Positions 16,282-25,520 of a stretch of 64,000 nucleotides of DNA are shown in pieces. The notes beneath the pieces were generated by a model. It did no database searches and had not been told where the DNA came from. It saw only the letters and a list, made by a program, of their open reading frames with translations. A program made the position numbers and the translations under genes. Numbering within the stretch: position 1 is the stretch's first letter; each line of letters starts with the position of its first letter. The stretch spans positions 186,001-250,000 of the forward strand of contig JAFKLY010000003.1 in NCBI GenBank assembly GCA_017304655.1. Direction: 5' to 3'. The DNA comes from Sphingomonas sp. GTDB taxonomy: Bacteria > Pseudomonadota > Alphaproteobacteria > Sphingomonadales > Sphingomonadaceae.

Positions 16282-17418
16282 TCAGCCAATCAAGCCAGAG
16301 AGGCCACGCCAGAGCCCGAAGGAAGCCAGATCGTTCAAGGTCACGAAGACCATGAGGCCTAGCAGAAGTGCGAGGCCGGAACGAAAGGCAATTTCCTGAA
16401 ACTGGGGACTGACCGGTCTGCGCTGGATGGCTTCGATCCCGTAAAAGAATAAGTGACCCCCGTCGAGCATGGGAATTGGCAACAGGTTGATGAACCCCAA
16501 GTTAATCGACACGAGGGCGATGAAGGAGATGAGCGCTTCCGGCCCGAGCGCAGCCTGTTCGCCGGAAATCTGAGCGATCTTGAGCGGTCCCCCCAGTTCC
16601 GCCACGGATCGGCGCCCGGTAATGATCTGGACGAGACCATCCGCCATCATGCCGATCAGCTCTCCCGTGCGGCGGAGCCCAACCAGCGGGGCTTCCAGCA
16701 GACCAACCGGTCGCTGCACCGATTGGAGGCTGCGCACACCCAGCGCGCCGTAGCGATATTCATTTCCGAAGCGGTCACGCTCGACACCAGCGCCGATTGT
16801 GATCGGCAGCGTCAGTCGGGTGCCGTTGCGCTCGACATCAAGATCGACCCGCTCGCCGGGCAGGCGCGCGACGACCAGTTTCTTCAGGTCCGGAAACAGT
16901 TCTACCTGCGTGCCGTCGAACGCCAGAATGCGGTCGCCGGGCTTGAGCCCGGCCTGTTCTGCTGCCGACCCTTTATCCACGCTGGTAACCTGCGCCGGAG
17001 TGATATTTTCCCCATAGGCATAAGCAAAGCCTGCGAGGATGAGCGCCGCGAACAACAGGTTGATGACCGGCCCAGCGAGGACGATGAGCGCACGCTGCCA
17101 CACCGGCTTGGCCGGAAAGGCGCGATTTCGTTCATGCGGCGGCAGTTCGAGCCAGGCAGGGTCGGCCTGACTGGCGGCGTTCATATCGCCGGCGAATTTC
17201 ACATAGCCGCCGAGCGGTAGCGCCGCGATGCGCCAGCGAGTGCCGCGCTTGTCATGCCAGGCCTTCAACTCGCGGCCAAAACCGATGGAGAAGGTCTCGG
17301 CATGGACACCGAACCAGCGGCCAACGAGATAATGCCCCATCTCGTGAACGAAGACGAGCGGTCCGATAACGAGCAGGAACGCAAGGATCGTGAAGAAAAA
17401 GCCGGGATTGTCAGTCAA
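16282..17418 (-). CDS. rseP: RIP metalloprotease RseP (site-2 protease)
   Basis: Inner-membrane zinc protease that cleaves anti-sigma factors and other membrane proteins within the bilayer; 378 residues. The zinc motif HEMGH is at residues 25-29 inside the first membrane segment, a PDZ domain follows (about residues 110-200, with GLKPGDRIL), and the C-terminal LLPIPMLDGGHL carries the third ligand. The start is the TTG at 17418, which overlaps the dxr stop (TTGA) and has GGAG 8 bases upstream; no ATG fits. Downstream bamA follows after a gap of 76 bases. Confidence 0.93.
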   Translation of the reverse strand: MTDNPGFFFTILAFLLVIGPLVFVHEMGHYLVGRWFGVHAETFSIGFGRELKAWHDKRGTRWRIAALPLGGYVKFAGDMNAASQADPAWLELPPHERNRAFPAKPVWQRALIVLAGPVINLLFAALILAGFAYAYGENITPAQVTSVDKGSAAEQAGLKPGDRILAFDGTQVELFPDLKKLVVARLPGERVDLDVERNGTRLTLPITIGAGVERDRFGNEYRYGALGVRSLQSVQRPVGLLEAPLVGLRRTGELIGMMADGLVQIITGRRSVAELGGPLKIAQISGEQAALGPEALISFIALVSINLGFINLLPIPMLDGGHLFFYGIEAIQRRPVSPQFQEIAFRSGLALLLGLMVFVTLNDLASFGLWRGLSGLIG

Positions 17419-18581
17419 TTTATGAGCTCCGCAGCCAGACGCTCCGCAAGCTGGCGCGCCGACAGGTCGATGGCCCACACGTCGTCAATGCTCGCCGCCG
17501 GCCCTAGGTTGCTCCTGGCTAGCACGTCTTCGACGATACGGCCAATATCAAGAAAGCCGATGCGGCCATCGAGGAAAGCCTCAACCGCAATCTCGTTGGC
17601 CGCATTGAGCACGATCGGCGCGCTGCCAGCAGTCTCAATCGCTTCGCGTGCGAGGCGCAGCGCAGGGAATCGAACCTCATCCGGTGCCTCAAAGTCGAGC
17701 CGGCCGATGGCGACCAGATCGAGCGGCTGGCACGGCGTCTCCATCCGCGCCGGCCAGGCTAGCGCGCTGGCGATCGGCACGCGCATGTCCGGGCAGCCCA
17801 GCTGGGCAATGGTTGAGCGGTCGCGATATTCCACCATCGAATGAATGACGGACTGCGGATGAACGAGGATTGAAAGCTTCTCCAGCCCGACCGGGAAGAG
17901 ATGATAGGCCTCGATCAGTTCCAGCCCCTTGTTCATCATCGTAGCACTATCGATGCTGATCTTGCGGCCCATCGACCAGTTGGGGTGCTTGAGCGCCTGC
18001 GCCGGCGTCACCAGCCCCATCTGCTCGCGCGTGAAGGTGCGAAAGGGGCCACCACTCGCCGTGAGGATGATGCGCGCCACTTCGTCAATGCCCCCGCTCG
18101 CGAGGCACTGGAAAATCGCGTTATGCTCGCTGTCCACCGGCAGCAGCGTCGCGCCACTCCGGGTGACGGCTGCCATCATGATCGACCCGGCCGAAACCAA
18201 AGCTTCCTTGTTGGCGAGTGCGACCGTCCGGCCCTTGCGCACCGCCGCCAGCGTGGGCGCGAGCCCTGCGCAGCCGACAATGGCCGCCATCGTCCAGTCA
18301 GCGCCACGCTCGGCAGCCTCGATCAAGGCCCCCTCGCCTGCGGCGACTTCGATGCCTGTCCCAGCCAGAGCGGCCTTGAGATCGCCATAGCGCCGCTCGT
18401 CCGCGATCACCGCGAATCTGGCGCGATGGGTAATCGCGGCGCGGGCCAGCCCATCAACATCGCCATTCGCTGTAAGCGCCAGCACCTCGAACGCGTCGGG
18501 ATCCCGCCCGACAAGATCGAGCGTCGACCGGCCGACAGACCCGGTGGCGCCAAAAACGGAGACTGTGCGCGGCGCCATCAT
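17415..18581 (-). CDS. dxr: 1-deoxy-D-xylulose-5-phosphate reductoisomerase
   Basis: Second enzyme of the MEP isoprenoid pathway, converting DXP to MEP with NADPH; 388 residues. The NADPH motif GATGSVG is at residues 11-17. The metal- and substrate-binding segments PVDSEHNAIFQ, ASGGPFR, MNKGLELIEA and NAANEIAVEAF are all present. The start overlaps the cdsA stop (ATGA); the ATG three bases further in is equally possible. The long frame upstream of 18581 overlaps cdsA and is not similar to the family. Product feeds uppS in the same cluster. Confidence 0.97.
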   Translation of the reverse strand: MMAPRTVSVFGATGSVGRSTLDLVGRDPDAFEVLALTANGDVDGLARAAITHRARFAVIADERRYGDLKAALAGTGIEVAAGEGALIEAAERGADWTMAAIVGCAGLAPTLAAVRKGRTVALANKEALVSAGSIMMAAVTRSGATLLPVDSEHNAIFQCLASGGIDEVARIILTASGGPFRTFTREQMGLVTPAQALKHPNWSMGRKISIDSATMMNKGLELIEAYHLFPVGLEKLSILVHPQSVIHSMVEYRDRSTIAQLGCPDMRVPIASALAWPARMETPCQPLDLVAIGRLDFEAPDEVRFPALRLAREAIETAGSAPIVLNAANEIAVEAFLDGRIGFLDIGRIVEDVLARSNLGPAASIDDVWAIDLSARQLAERLAAELIN

Positions 18582-19255
18582 CCGAGGAACGCCCGCGCGC
18601 ATACGAAGAGGAAAATCGAGGCAGCAAGCAGGCCATCGACCCGATCGAACATGCCACCATGGCCGGGGATCAGCGTGCCGCTGTCCTTCACCCCGGCGCG
18701 GCGCTTGAGCCAGCTCTCGAAGAAATCCCCAGCCTGCGCAAAGATGGCTATAAGCGCGCCCATCAACGCGATGAGCGGCCATCCCGCCGCGAGATCGACG
18801 CCCGGCACGCTGCCTTTGAGCCCGAGGGTGAACAACGCCACCGATCCCACGATGCCGCCACCCAGCCCGGCCCAGGTCTTGGACGGGCTGATTGCGGGCG
18901 CGATCTTCGGCCCGCCGATTGCCCGCCCGGCGAAATAGGCGCCGACATCTGTACCGATCACGGCAGCCAGCAAGGGCACGAACAGGAAGAGGTCATGCAG
19001 CAGCAGCACGCTGGCACAGCCAAGCGCGGCATAGACGCCGCCGACCGCCATCCAGATGCCCTTTGCGAGCGTGCTGTCCGGAAAGCGTACGACGAGCCCG
19101 CGAAACTCCAGCACGACCAAAAAGGCTACCAGCGCAACGAAGAAGGTGAATACGGTACCCCCCATCCACAGCGCTGTGCCGGCCACCGCGATCATGACGA
19201 TAGCCGAGGCCGTGCGGACTGCCAGTTCGGGGCGTGGCGCCGTTCCGGCCATCAT
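18578..19255 (-). CDS. cdsA: phosphatidate cytidylyltransferase
   Basis: Multi-pass membrane enzyme that makes CDP-diacylglycerol from phosphatidate and CTP, the precursor of the phosphatidylserine made by PssA at 23.7-24.5 kb; 225 residues. The signature SWLKRRAGVKDSGTLIPGHGG followed by MFDRVD is intact near the C-terminus. It is shorter than E. coli CdsA by roughly 60 residues, as is common in alphaproteobacteria. It overlaps uppS by 4 bases and dxr by 4 bases. Confidence 0.95.
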   Translation of the reverse strand: MMAGTAPRPELAVRTASAIVMIAVAGTALWMGGTVFTFFVALVAFLVVLEFRGLVVRFPDSTLAKGIWMAVGGVYAALGCASVLLLHDLFLFVPLLAAVIGTDVGAYFAGRAIGGPKIAPAISPSKTWAGLGGGIVGSVALFTLGLKGSVPGVDLAAGWPLIALMGALIAIFAQAGDFFESWLKRRAGVKDSGTLIPGHGGMFDRVDGLLAASIFLFVCARAFLG

Positions 19256-20016
19256 AGCCCCCCGTAGCGCCGTTCGCGCCGGGCATAAGCCTCGACGGCG
19301 GCGGCCAGCGCCGCTTCATCAAAGTCCGGCCAGAGCGTGTCGGTGAAATAGAGCTCGGCATAGGCCGCCTGCCAAAGCAGGAAATTGGACAGGCGCACTT
19401 CGCCCGAGGTGCGCACCAGCAAATCGAGCGGCGGCAGATCCGCCGTATCGAGCTGCGCGGCAATCGTCTCGGGCGTGATCTGGGCCGGATCGAGCATGCC
19501 GGCTTTCACCTGCTCGCCCAGCGCGCGCATTGCCCGCGCAAGTTCGTCCTGCGATCCATAGTTGAGCGCCACGACCAGCGTCGACCCGTCATTGCCGGCG
19601 GTCTTTTCCATCGCCGCGTCAAGCATGGCGGCAGCCTCCGGTTCAAAGGCGCGATGATCGCCAATGATGCGCAGCCGGATGTTGCCCGCATGCAACTCGT
19701 CCAACTCAGCGCGCAGAAACTGCTTCATGAGTCCGGTGAGATCGGCAACTTCCTGTTCCGGGCGCTTCCAGTTCTCGGAGGAGAAGGCGTAAAGCGTCAC
19801 GCATTCGATGCCGAGCTTGGAGGCGGCGCGGAGCGTGCGGCGCACAGCTTCCGCCCCGGCGCGATGCCCGGCCAGACGCGGCAAGTGGCGCGCCTTGGCC
19901 CAACGGCCATTACCATCCATGATGATGGCGACATGGCGCGGGACAAGCCTCTGCCCGTCCCCGCCGGCCGGTGCCGGCGCGGCCTTGCGCGATGCCCGGG
20001 AGCGCGAGAGGATCAT
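19252..20016 (-). CDS. uppS: isoprenyl (undecaprenyl diphosphate) synthase
   Basis: cis-Prenyltransferase making the C55 lipid carrier for peptidoglycan and polysaccharide; 254 residues. The family signature IIMDGNGRWA places the catalytic Asp at D34; LRIIGDH and the C-terminal DLLVRTSGEVRLSNFLLWQ segment are conserved. A basic N-terminal extension of about 25 residues precedes the first strand. It overlaps cdsA (ATGA) and lies 39 bases after frr. Confidence 0.95.
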   Translation of the reverse strand: MILSRSRASRKAAPAPAGGDGQRLVPRHVAIIMDGNGRWAKARHLPRLAGHRAGAEAVRRTLRAASKLGIECVTLYAFSSENWKRPEQEVADLTGLMKQFLRAELDELHAGNIRLRIIGDHRAFEPEAAAMLDAAMEKTAGNDGSTLVVALNYGSQDELARAMRALGEQVKAGMLDPAQITPETIAAQLDTADLPPLDLLVRTSGEVRLSNFLLWQAAYAELYFTDTLWPDFDEAALAAAVEAYARRERRYGGL

Positions 20017-20055
20017 CGGCGCCGCGCGCCTCCGCCCGAGGGACGCTGGGTCCGA

Positions 20056-20613
20056 TTACTTGCCAAGGATTTCCTTTTCCTTGGCTGCGGCCGCCGCATC
20101 AATGTCGGCAATGGTCGCGTCGGTCAGCTTCTGAACCTCGGTTTCGGCGCGCTTGCGCTCATCCTCGCTGATCTCGCTCTTCTTCTCGTCGGTCTTGAGA
20201 TTATCCATGCCGTCACGGCGGACATTGCGGGCCGCCACGCGGGCCTTCTCGGCATATTGCCCGGCGAGCTTCGCGAGCTCCTTGCGGCGCTCCTCGGTCA
20301 GGTCGGGAATCGGAAGGCGGACATTCTGGCCGTCCACGATCGGATTAAGGCCAAGACCGGCCGAGCGGATCGCCTTGTCCACCGGGCCGACATTGCTCTT
20401 GTCCCACACCTGCACCGAAAGCATGCGCGGCTCCGGGGCTGAGACGGTCGCAACCGAGGTCAGCGGCATGTGCGAGCCATAGACCTCGACCGTGATCGGA
20501 TCGAGCAGCGCCGTATTGGCGCGTCCCGTGCGCAGGCCCGAAAGATCGTGCTTGAGCGCTTCCACGGCGCCGGCCATGCGGCGCTCCAGGTCAGCCTTGT
20601 CATATTTGGCCAT
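20056..20613 (-). CDS. frr: ribosome recycling factor
   Basis: Releases ribosomes from mRNA after termination with EF-G; 185 residues, the standard length. The N-terminus [13 protein letters not shown] and the segment [21 protein letters not shown] are typical, as is [17 protein letters not shown] lies just before the start. It sits between pyrH and uppS in the conserved order. Confidence 0.97.
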   Translation of the reverse strand: MAKYDKADLERRMAGAVEALKHDLSGLRTGRANTALLDPITVEVYGSHMPLTSVATVSAPEPRMLSVQVWDKSNVGPVDKAIRSAGLGLNPIVDGQNVRLPIPDLTEERRKELAKLAGQYAEKARVAARNVRRDGMDNLKTDEKKSEISEDERKRAETEVQKLTDATIADIDAAAAAKEKEILGK

Positions 20614-20642
20614 CTTGCCTCTCCAATATTTGCAACCGCGAG

Positions 20643-21365
20643 TCAGCCGACGCCATCGACAACCGTCGAGACGCCCTCGCCAGCCAGAACCCGGGCGAGA
20701 TTGCCCTGCTCGCGAATGTTGAAGACGATGATGGGCACGGCGTTATCGCGGCACAGGGCCAGCGCGCTCGCGTCCATCACCTTCAGATTCTTGTTCAAGA
20801 CCTCGTCATAACTCACGCGTTCATAGCGCTTCGCCGTTGGAACGAGCTTGGGGTCGGCATCATAGACACCATCGACAGAGGTGCCCTTATAGAGCGCATG
20901 ACAATCCATCTCAGCCGCACGCAGAGCCGCGCCGCTGTCCGTCGTAAAATAGGGGCTGCCGACGCCTGCGGCGAAGATGACCACACGCCCCTTCTCCAGA
21001 TGGCGGAGCGCCCGGCGGCGGATATAGGGCTCGCAGATGCTTGCCATGGGAATGGCGGACTGGACGCGCGTGGCGACGCCCAGATGCTCCAGCGCATCCT
21101 GCATGGCCAGTGCGTTCATGACCGTGGCCAGCATGCCCATATAGTCGGCATTGGCCCGGTCCATGCCCTTGGCCGCGCCAGCCATGCCGCGGAAGATATT
21201 GCCGCCGCCGATGACGAGGCAAATCTCGTAACCGGCTTCCTTGGCCTGCTTCACTTCGCCGGCGACGCGGGCCACCGTGCCCGGATCGATCCCGAAGCTC
21301 TGGTCACCCATCGCCGCTTCGCCCGACAGCTTGATGAGAATGCGCTTGGGAGAAGCTGACGTCAT
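20643..21365 (-). CDS. pyrH: UMP kinase
   Basis: Hexameric amino-acid-kinase-fold enzyme phosphorylating UMP to UDP; 240 residues. [23 protein letters not shown] and the [15 protein letters not shown] segment are diagnostic. The start at 21365 is supported by AAGGG 5 bases upstream and by the family N-terminus; an open frame continues upstream without similarity. It follows tsf after 112 bases that contain a GC-rich stem-loop. Confidence 0.97.
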   Translation of the reverse strand: MTSASPKRILIKLSGEAAMGDQSFGIDPGTVARVAGEVKQAKEAGYEICLVIGGGNIFRGMAGAAKGMDRANADYMGMLATVMNALAMQDALEHLGVATRVQSAIPMASICEPYIRRRALRHLEKGRVVIFAAGVGSPYFTTDSGAALRAAEMDCHALYKGTSVDGVYDADPKLVPTAKRYERVSYDEVLNKNLKVMDASALALCRDNAVPIIVFNIREQGNLARVLAGEGVSTVVDGVG

Positions 21366-21397
21366 GAAGCCCTTCGATACGATCTGGGAATATGGAA

Positions 21398-21427
21398 GCG
21401 GCGCGGACCTTAGTGGGACCGCGCCGC
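21398..21427 (-). other. stem-loop between tsf and pyrH
   Basis: GCGGCGCGG (21398-21406) and CCGCGCCGC (21419-21427) form a perfect 9-bp stem with a 12-base loop. No T-run follows on the minus strand. It may be a weak terminator or an mRNA processing site that sets lower expression of pyrH and frr than of rpsB-tsf. Confidence 0.5.
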
Positions 21428-21477
21428 CATGCCAAGCACCGAGCGACGCCCGGCGCTTTAGTCTGTGGATAAGCCGA

Positions 21478-22404
21478 TCAGGCGCCGACGGCCGCCGCGA
21501 CTTCCGCTGCGAAATCCTTCTCTTCCTTCTCGATGCCTTCACCGAGCTGGAAGCGGACATAATCGACGAGCGCGATGGTCGTGCCGGCATCCTTGGCCGC
21601 CTTGGCGACGACGTCAGCGATCGGCGTCTTGTTGTCCATCACGAAGAGCTGCGAGAGAAGTGCATTCTCCTTGGCGAACTTGGCGACGGCACCATCGACC
21701 ATCTTGGCGACGATGTCGGCGGGCTTGCCGGATTCAGCAGCCTTCTCAGCCGCAACCTTGCGCTCGCGCTCGATGATCTCGGCGTCGATTTCGTCCGCCT
21801 TCAGCGCGACCGGGAAAGCGGCCGCGATGTGCATCGCGATCTGCTTGCCGAGCGGCGCCAGCACGTCTGCGCCGGCCGGGCTTTCCAGCGCGACGAGCAC
21901 GCCGATCTTGCCAAGACCCGGTGCGACGGCATTGTGCATATAGTCGACGACGAGGCCCTGCGAGACCTGGACGGCCTTCACACGGCGAAGCTGCTGGTTT
22001 TCGCCGATCGTGGCGACATTGGTGACCAGCGCATCGCTGATCGTGCCGCCGGCCGGATGCGGCGCGGCGAGCAGCGCTTCGGCGTCTCCAATGGCGTTCT
22101 TCAGCGCGACTTCGGCCGCCGAGCGGACAAAGCCCTGGAACTGATCGTTCTTGGCAACGAAGTCGGTCTCGCTGTTCACCTCGACCGCGACACCCTTGGT
22201 GCCGTCGACCGCGACGGCAACCAAGCCCTCGGCGGCGGTGCGGCTGGACTTCTTCTGCGCGGCGGCAAGACCCTTGGCGCGCAGCCAGTCGACGGCGGCT
22301 TCAACATCGCCATTGGTCTCGGCCAGCGCCTTCTTGCAATCCATCATGCCGGCGCCCGAGCGCTCGCGCAGATCCTTGACGGCGGCTGCTGTAATCTCTG
22401 CCAT
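21478..22404 (-). CDS. tsf: translation elongation factor Ts
   Basis: Nucleotide exchange factor for EF-Tu; 308 residues. [16 protein letters not shown] and the ETDFVAKN motif are diagnostic. AAGGAG lies 8 bases before the start. A 166-base spacer separates it from rpsB, the same arrangement as in many bacteria, where the spacer controls the ratio of S2 to Ts. Confidence 0.98.
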   Translation of the reverse strand: MAEITAAAVKDLRERSGAGMMDCKKALAETNGDVEAAVDWLRAKGLAAAQKKSSRTAAEGLVAVAVDGTKGVAVEVNSETDFVAKNDQFQGFVRSAAEVALKNAIGDAEALLAAPHPAGGTISDALVTNVATIGENQQLRRVKAVQVSQGLVVDYMHNAVAPGLGKIGVLVALESPAGADVLAPLGKQIAMHIAAAFPVALKADEIDAEIIERERKVAAEKAAESGKPADIVAKMVDGAVAKFAKENALLSQLFVMDNKTPIADVVAKAAKDAGTTIALVDYVRFQLGEGIEKEEKDFAAEVAAAVGA

Positions 22405-22570
22405 GTGCTTGGCTCCTTAATCTGAAATTGCGGGTCCGTTAGGCGGAATGGATGACAGTAATGAGTCACCCGCTCCGTCCCGGAGGGTCGCCCGTGCCGG
22501 GTCTGTCAGGCGCCACCTTCACAAATGAAGACACGCTGCTCGAACAGGCCCGGCCCGGACGGACCGGAAC

Positions 22571-23332
22571 TCAGGCCTCTGCGGCCAGGGTTTCCTCGGC
22601 CGGCGGCTCGTCCATCGCGCCAAGATCGAGACCGGCAGCGGCAGCCGCGCCCTGATTGCCCTTGGTGGCAGCCTGAGCGACCGCCTCGCAATAGAGGCGG
22701 ATAGCGCGGCTCGCGTCGTCATTGGCCGGAACCGGGAAAGCAATGCCCGACGGATCGACGTTCGAATCGAGGATCGCAACAACCGGGATACCAAGCGTGT
22801 TGGCTTCCTTGATCGCCAGCTCTTCCTTGTTGGCGTCGATCACGAACATCACGTCCGGGATGCCGCCCATATCGCGGATACCACCAAGGCTCAGCTCCAG
22901 CTTGTCGCGCTCGCGCGTCATCTGGAGAACTTCCTTCTTGGTGAAACCGTGCGTATCGCCCGAGAGCTTCTCCTCAAGCGACTTGAGGCGCTTGATAGAA
23001 CCCGAGATCGTCTTCCAGTTGGTGAGCATGCCGCCCAGCCAGCGGTGGTTGACGAAATGCTGGCCGGAACGACGCGCCGCATCGGCGATCGATTCCTGCG
23101 CCTGACGCTTCGTGCCGACGAACAGAACCTTGCCGCCATGCGCGACAGTGGCCGAGATGAAGTCCAGCGCGCGCGCGAACAGCGGCACGGTCTGCGACAG
23201 GTCGAGGATGTGGATGCCGTTCCGCTCGCCGAAGATATACGGCTTCATGCGGGGGTTCCAACGGTGCGTCTGGTGGCCGAAGTGCGCGCCGGCCTCGATC
23301 AATTGGTGCAGGGTGACGACAGGTGCCGCCAT
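22571..23332 (-). CDS. rpsB: 30S ribosomal protein S2
   Basis: Small-subunit protein, 253 residues. The N-terminus contains [33 protein letters not shown] S2 sequence, and LFVGTKRQA and [12 protein letters not shown] are present. The C-terminal tail is acidic and Ala-rich. AAGGAG precedes the start. It is the first gene of a run of twelve minus-strand genes; its leader has a notable stem. Confidence 0.98.
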   Translation of the reverse strand: MAAPVVTLHQLIEAGAHFGHQTHRWNPRMKPYIFGERNGIHILDLSQTVPLFARALDFISATVAHGGKVLFVGTKRQAQESIADAARRSGQHFVNHRWLGGMLTNWKTISGSIKRLKSLEEKLSGDTHGFTKKEVLQMTRERDKLELSLGGIRDMGGIPDVMFVIDANKEELAIKEANTLGIPVVAILDSNVDPSGIAFPVPANDDASRAIRLYCEAVAQAATKGNQGAAAAAGLDLGAMDEPPAEETLAAEA

Positions 23333-23358
23333 AAATAAGCTCCTTCCGGTTGTTCCTC

Positions 23359-23404
23359 TGGACCCCAGTGACCGCGTAGCGGCACCGGTATGTAGCGGGG
23401 TCCA
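23359..23404 (-). promoter_or_regulatory. structured leader of rpsB
   Basis: TGGACCCC (23359-23366) pairs with GGGGTCCA (23397-23404), 8 bp, enclosing a second hairpin CCGC-GTA-GCGG (23372-23382). It lies 27-72 bases upstream of the rpsB start, in its leader. rpsB-tsf operons are known to be autoregulated by S2 through the leader in E. coli; a similar role here is inference. Confidence 0.4.
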
Positions 23405-23453
23405 TGTGGGTTAGGGCCGCGCCCTTAGGAGAAAAATGCCCTCAAGGCAAGGC

Positions 23454-23488
23454 TTGACAGACGTGATTATTGAGAACAAATAGAGAAC
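23454..23488 (+). promoter_or_regulatory. SOS promoter with LexA operator
   Basis: TTGACA (23454-23459) is followed after 17 bases by a CAAATA element (23477-23482). Overlapping the latter is GAAC-AAATAGA-GAAC (23474-23488), a perfect match to the alphaproteobacterial LexA operator GAAC-N7-GAAC (GTTC-N7-GTTC on the other strand). Direction and distance point to the small gene at 23548. The site also lies about 140 bases from rpsB on the other side. Confidence 0.8.
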
Positions 23489-23547
23489 ATCAGGGAACCG
23501 GGGCCATTTTGACGCGTTCCGGCCATGCTGACCGAAAGGACCTCTCG

Positions 23548-23766
23548 ATGTTCTACGCCATGGGATCGCTTCTCTTCGCTGTTTCGATGATGGCCGCCTT
23601 CGCCGTGATGGCGCACGACTTCAGCCGCTATGGTCGCGCCATGATGACAGCGCTGCGCGGATTGAGCCTGGAGGGCTTCTCGGGATCAGAGCCGGCGCGC
23701 GGGTCGCAACCGGCCAGGTCTGTCAGCTGTCCACAGCCGGCACGGACGTGGCAAGCCGCCGCTTGA
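23548..23766 (+). CDS. small membrane protein under LexA control, unknown
   Basis: A 72-residue protein beginning MFYAMGSLLFAVSMMAAFAV, one hydrophobic segment of about 20 residues, then a short basic region (HDFSRYGRAMMTALRGL) and a Pro/Ser-rich tail. The ATG at 23548 has AAGGA about 9 bases upstream and is 60 bases after a perfect LexA operator. I do not recognise a family. Single-span, DNA-damage-induced inner-membrane proteins such as SidA of Caulobacter block cell division; a similar job is only an inference from size, topology and promoter. Its last 44 bases overlap the convergent pssA gene, so the true stop region deserves care. Confidence 0.65.
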   Translation: MFYAMGSLLFAVSMMAAFAVMAHDFSRYGRAMMTALRGLSLEGFSGSEPARGSQPARSVSCPQPARTWQAAA

Positions 23767-24505
23767 CGCGCGCATAGGTCATCAGCCCGACCGGGATGAG
23801 TGCCAGATAAGCAAGCGAGAGCGCCAGCAGCGCATGCCATGGCGCGACCATGAGGCTGGCGGCAAACACGCCGGCCGCCATGATCGCGAACAAACGCCAG
23901 GCCGGCGGCAGGCGCATGCGCTTCCAGCCCAGCGTCGGCAGGCTGGAAATCATCAGCATGGCGGTGACAACCACCCATGGCGCAACGAGGCGCCAGTCTC
24001 GAAACAGATCGAGCCCGGTAATGAACCAGGCATAGAGAGGCAGCAGCGCCAGCCCTGCCCCCGCCGGAGCGGGAACGCCGGTGAGGAATCCCGCCGCCTT
24101 GCGCGGCTGCTCGGCAGTATCGAGCGTCGCGTTGAAGCGGGCAAGCCGGAGCGCGCAGCTGAGCGCGAGCACAAGGCAAACGACCCAGCCAAAGCGCGGC
24201 ATTGCCTCCAGCGACCAGAGATAAAGAATGAGCGCTGGCGAGACGCCAAAGGCAATCGCATCCGAGAGCGAATCGAGTTCCGCACCGAAGCGGCTGTCCG
24301 CGCGCAGCAGGCGCGCGATGCGCCCGTCGATCCCATCCAGCACGCCGGCGAAAATGATCGCTGCGACCGCCCGCTCCCACTCGCCGGAAATGCCGTAGCG
24401 GATCGCGGTAAGGCCGAAGCACAGGGCCATGGCCGTCACCGCATTGGGTGCGACCTGGCGCAGCGTAATGCCCCGGCTGAGCGAAATGGGGCGCGGCCGG
24501 CGCAT
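23723..24505 (-). CDS. pssA: CDP-diacylglycerol--serine O-phosphatidyltransferase
   Basis: Membrane enzyme that joins CDP-diacylglycerol and serine to phosphatidylserine; 260 residues with several membrane segments. The CDP-alcohol phosphotransferase motif is seen as DGIDGRIARLL followed by GAELDSLSD, supplying the conserved DG, AR, G, D and D positions. It lies 43 bases after psd; PssA makes the substrate that Psd decarboxylates, so the two form one operon for phosphatidylethanolamine. Confidence 0.95.
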   Translation of the reverse strand: MRRPRPISLSRGITLRQVAPNAVTAMALCFGLTAIRYGISGEWERAVAAIIFAGVLDGIDGRIARLLRADSRFGAELDSLSDAIAFGVSPALILYLWSLEAMPRFGWVVCLVLALSCALRLARFNATLDTAEQPRKAAGFLTGVPAPAGAGLALLPLYAWFITGLDLFRDWRLVAPWVVVTAMLMISSLPTLGWKRMRLPPAWRLFAIMAAGVFAASLMVAPWHALLALSLAYLALIPVGLMTYARVKRRLATSVPAVDS

Positions 24506-24548
24506 CAGGCGCGCCGACTCATGATGGACATGCGCGCGACGAGGCGAC

Positions 24549-25295
24549 TCATTGGATCACGCCGGACGCGGCCTGGCCATCGCCAATCCGCGCCAGCACC
24601 GTCTCGCCGGCCACGGTATGCGTGCCCAGCGTCACCTTGGGCGCCGTGCCGGCCGGCAGATAGACGTCCACACGGCTGCCGAAACGAATAAGGCCGATGC
24701 GCTGTCCGGCCGCGACGATGTCGCCGCGCTTGACGAACGGCACGATCCGCCGCGCGACAAGGCCCGCGATCTGGGTGAAGCCGATGCGCACGCCGTCGCC
24801 CCGCTCGACGAGGATGTGCTGCCGCTCGTTGTCCTCGCTCGCCTTGTCCAGATCGGCATTGATGAACTTACCGCTGATATAGACAACATCCTTCACCGTG
24901 CCAGTGATGGGCGTGCGGTTGATGTGGACATCGAACACGCTCATGAAGATGGACACGCGAACGAGTGGCTCGTCGCCCAGCTTGTCCGACCCGGCCATTT
25001 CCGGCGGCGGCAGCACGGTCTGGATGAGCGTCACCAGCCCATCGGCCGGCGCGATGATCGCGCTTTCGTCCTGCGGCACGGCGCGGACGGGATCGCGGAA
25101 GAAGGCAAGAACCCAAAGCGTGATACCCGCGCAAAGCCAGGCTACGGTCGTCCAACCGGCCAGGGCCACGAGCGCGGTGACGGCAGCCGCAATCGCGCCG
25201 AAGCGCCGCCCCTCGGGGTGCACGGATGGGAAATGCCATTTGACTGTCGTCCGCGTGGATGCGGCCGGCTGCGACCCGGAATATTCTGTGGACAT
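24549..25295 (-). CDS. psd: phosphatidylserine decarboxylase proenzyme
   Basis: Makes phosphatidylethanolamine from phosphatidylserine. The 248-residue proenzyme is of the short class: one or two membrane segments near residues 33-65, [13 protein letters not shown] near 117-130, and the self-cleavage site G206-S207 in [11 protein letters not shown], which generates the pyruvoyl group. It is the first gene of the psd-pssA operon and diverges from icd. Confidence 0.95.
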   Translation of the reverse strand: MSTEYSGSQPAASTRTTVKWHFPSVHPEGRRFGAIAAAVTALVALAGWTTVAWLCAGITLWVLAFFRDPVRAVPQDESAIIAPADGLVTLIQTVLPPPEMAGSDKLGDEPLVRVSIFMSVFDVHINRTPITGTVKDVVYISGKFINADLDKASEDNERQHILVERGDGVRIGFTQIAGLVARRIVPFVKRGDIVAAGQRIGLIRFGSRVDVYLPAGTAPKVTLGTHTVAGETVLARIGDGQAASGVIQ

Positions 25296-25520
25296 TGCCC
25301 TATCCTAGGCAGACCGGGGCATTGGCACAATCTCTCTTTGCGGACTGCACTCCCATCCCCGCCAGCGGCTTAGCGATTTGCGCGCAGATTCATGTGCATT
25401 TCCGGTGCCCTGCCGGTTGATCAAGCGCGCATCCTTGCCTAGGAGGCTTGGGAAACACCGTGGCCGCTCCTCCTCCTGCGGCCGATCAACGGACTCCTAG
25501 CAGGGAAAGACCAGAGACGC

